Of a DNA stretch of 5,508 bases, positions 5,332 through 5,508 are shown in pieces. Positions within the stretch are counted from its first letter, which is position 1. Every line of letters starts with the position of its first letter. The notes under the pieces are model-generated. The model was not told the DNA's origin. It saw only the letters and a program-made list of their open reading frames with translations, and made no database searches. The stretch is from an uncultured Oscillospiraceae bacterium (GTDB lineage: Bacteria > Bacillota > Clostridia > Oscillospirales > Oscillospiraceae): NCBI GenBank assembly GCA_900754965.1, contig CAAEEO010000053.1:1-5508 (forward strand), read 5' to 3'. A program made the position numbers and the translations under genes.

Positions 5332-5356
5332 GTGCAATGCAGACACGGTATATACT
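5326..5356 (+). promoter_or_regulatory. Possible promoter with 19-bp spacer for the right-edge gene
   Basis: TTCACA (5326-5331, 5 of 6) and TATACT (5351-5356, 5 of 6) are 19 bp apart. A TATATA at 5349-5354 gives a 17-bp spacer with a weaker -10. A 19-bp spacer is typical of promoters twisted into activity by MerR-family activators, but no MerR gene is visible and the spacer lacks a clear dyad. Transcription would give a leader of about 100 nt before the ATG at 5460. Confidence 0.4.
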
Positions 5357-5401
5357 ATAAGGTGTAGAAAATAAAGTGGGTTTGGCAACTATCTCTTGCA
5401 T

Positions 5402-5452
5402 AATCCCCTGAAATATGGTAGATTTGAGCTGATACACAAGGGGAAGGGGATT
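5402..5452 (+). promoter_or_regulatory. Long-range inverted repeat that could mask a ribosome binding site
   Basis: AATCCCCT (5402-5409) is exactly complementary to AGGGGATT (5445-5452), with a 35-nt loop. The right arm contains a G-rich element that may serve as ribosome binding site for the ATG at 5460. A second AAGGGG at 5438-5443 could pair alternatively with the left arm, so two foldings are possible. Whether it forms is unknown. Confidence 0.28.
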
Positions 5453-5459
5453 GACAGGA

Positions 5460-5508
5460 ATGAAGGCAATGAGTAGCATTCTGCAAGCAAGCAAGCAAGC
5501 AAGCAAGC
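5460..5508 (+). CDS. Start of an unidentified gene containing a GCAA repeat tract (partial)
   Basis: The frame begins ATG (5460) or ATG (5469) and reads MKAMSSILQASK, then continues as a Gln-Ala-Ser-Lys repeat to the window end. AGGA (5456-5459) is 9 nt before the second ATG, which favours it; GGGG at 5446-5449 would serve the first. The short N-terminus SSILQAS resembles the start of some ABC transporter ATPases, but that is too little to assign a function. The window ends within the repeat, so neither the real frame nor the product after it can be seen. Confidence 0.5.
   Translation, partial: MKAMSSILQASKQASK
5483..5508 (+). repeat. Tetranucleotide tandem repeat (GCAA), at least 6.5 units
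   Basis: Six full GCAA units plus GC run from 5483 to the last base, without interruption. The true length is unknown because the window stops within the tract. Because 4 is not a multiple of 3, each gain or loss of a unit shifts the downstream frame. The tract itself has no stop in any forward frame; all three read the same four codons in rotation. Confidence 0.97.

Noticed and set aside
5277..5345. Terminator after the ferredoxin gene
   Set aside because: Only short stems are present (5301-5314, 5314-5331) and no T tract follows, so readthrough into the right-edge gene is possible.
5483..5508. CRISPR repeat or insertion sequence end
   Set aside because: It is a simple uninterrupted 4-nt tandem repeat with no spacers, no inverted ends and no transposase gene nearby.

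Overview
The window reads as chromosomal DNA from a Gram-positive, anaerobic, clostridial-type gut bacterium. This is an inference. It rests on the A/G-rich ribosome binding sites, a flavodoxin plus bacterial ferredoxin fusion of the EFR1 type common in gut Clostridia, a soluble FAD/Rieske oxidoreductase of the YhfW type, and a bacterial tocopherol-cyclase-like protein. No rRNA or tRNA gene is present to confirm it.

Layout. The left edge (1-45, minus strand) holds the first 15 codons of a probable Nudix hydrolase with its own promoter. A 308-nt gap follows with an orphan perfect hairpin at 226-257. An AT-rich gene (354-872, plus) encodes a membrane-anchored or exported protein I do not recognise, and it ends in a strong hairpin terminator (880-921). 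After this point the DNA becomes visibly more GC-rich. A probable two-gene unit follows: a tocopherol-cyclase-like protein (1162-2001) and an FAD-dependent oxidoreductase with a C-terminal Rieske [2Fe-2S] domain (2067-3365). It closes with a second terminator (3441-3478) whose stem is nearly the same as the first. The next 300 nt carry a possible promoter with repeated GATGG half-sites. A second unit then encodes a possible small coupled ORF (3641-3790), a membrane-anchored alpha/beta hydrolase (3787-4515) and an EFR1-type ferredoxin (4527-5276). The right edge has a possible promoter and the start of another gene (5460 onward). The reading frame of that gene runs into a GCAA tetranucleotide tract that reaches the end of the window.

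How the genes may fit together. The cyclase-like and FAD/Rieske proteins are adjacent, co-directional and share one terminator, so they may act on the same hydrophobic or quinone-like compound; the substrate is unknown. The hydrolase and EFR1 genes are 11 nt apart, with the ferredoxin ribosome binding site overlapping the hydrolase stop, so they are almost certainly co-transcribed. The most interesting points are the tetranucleotide tract at the start of a gene (candidate phase variation) and the cyclase/Rieske pair.
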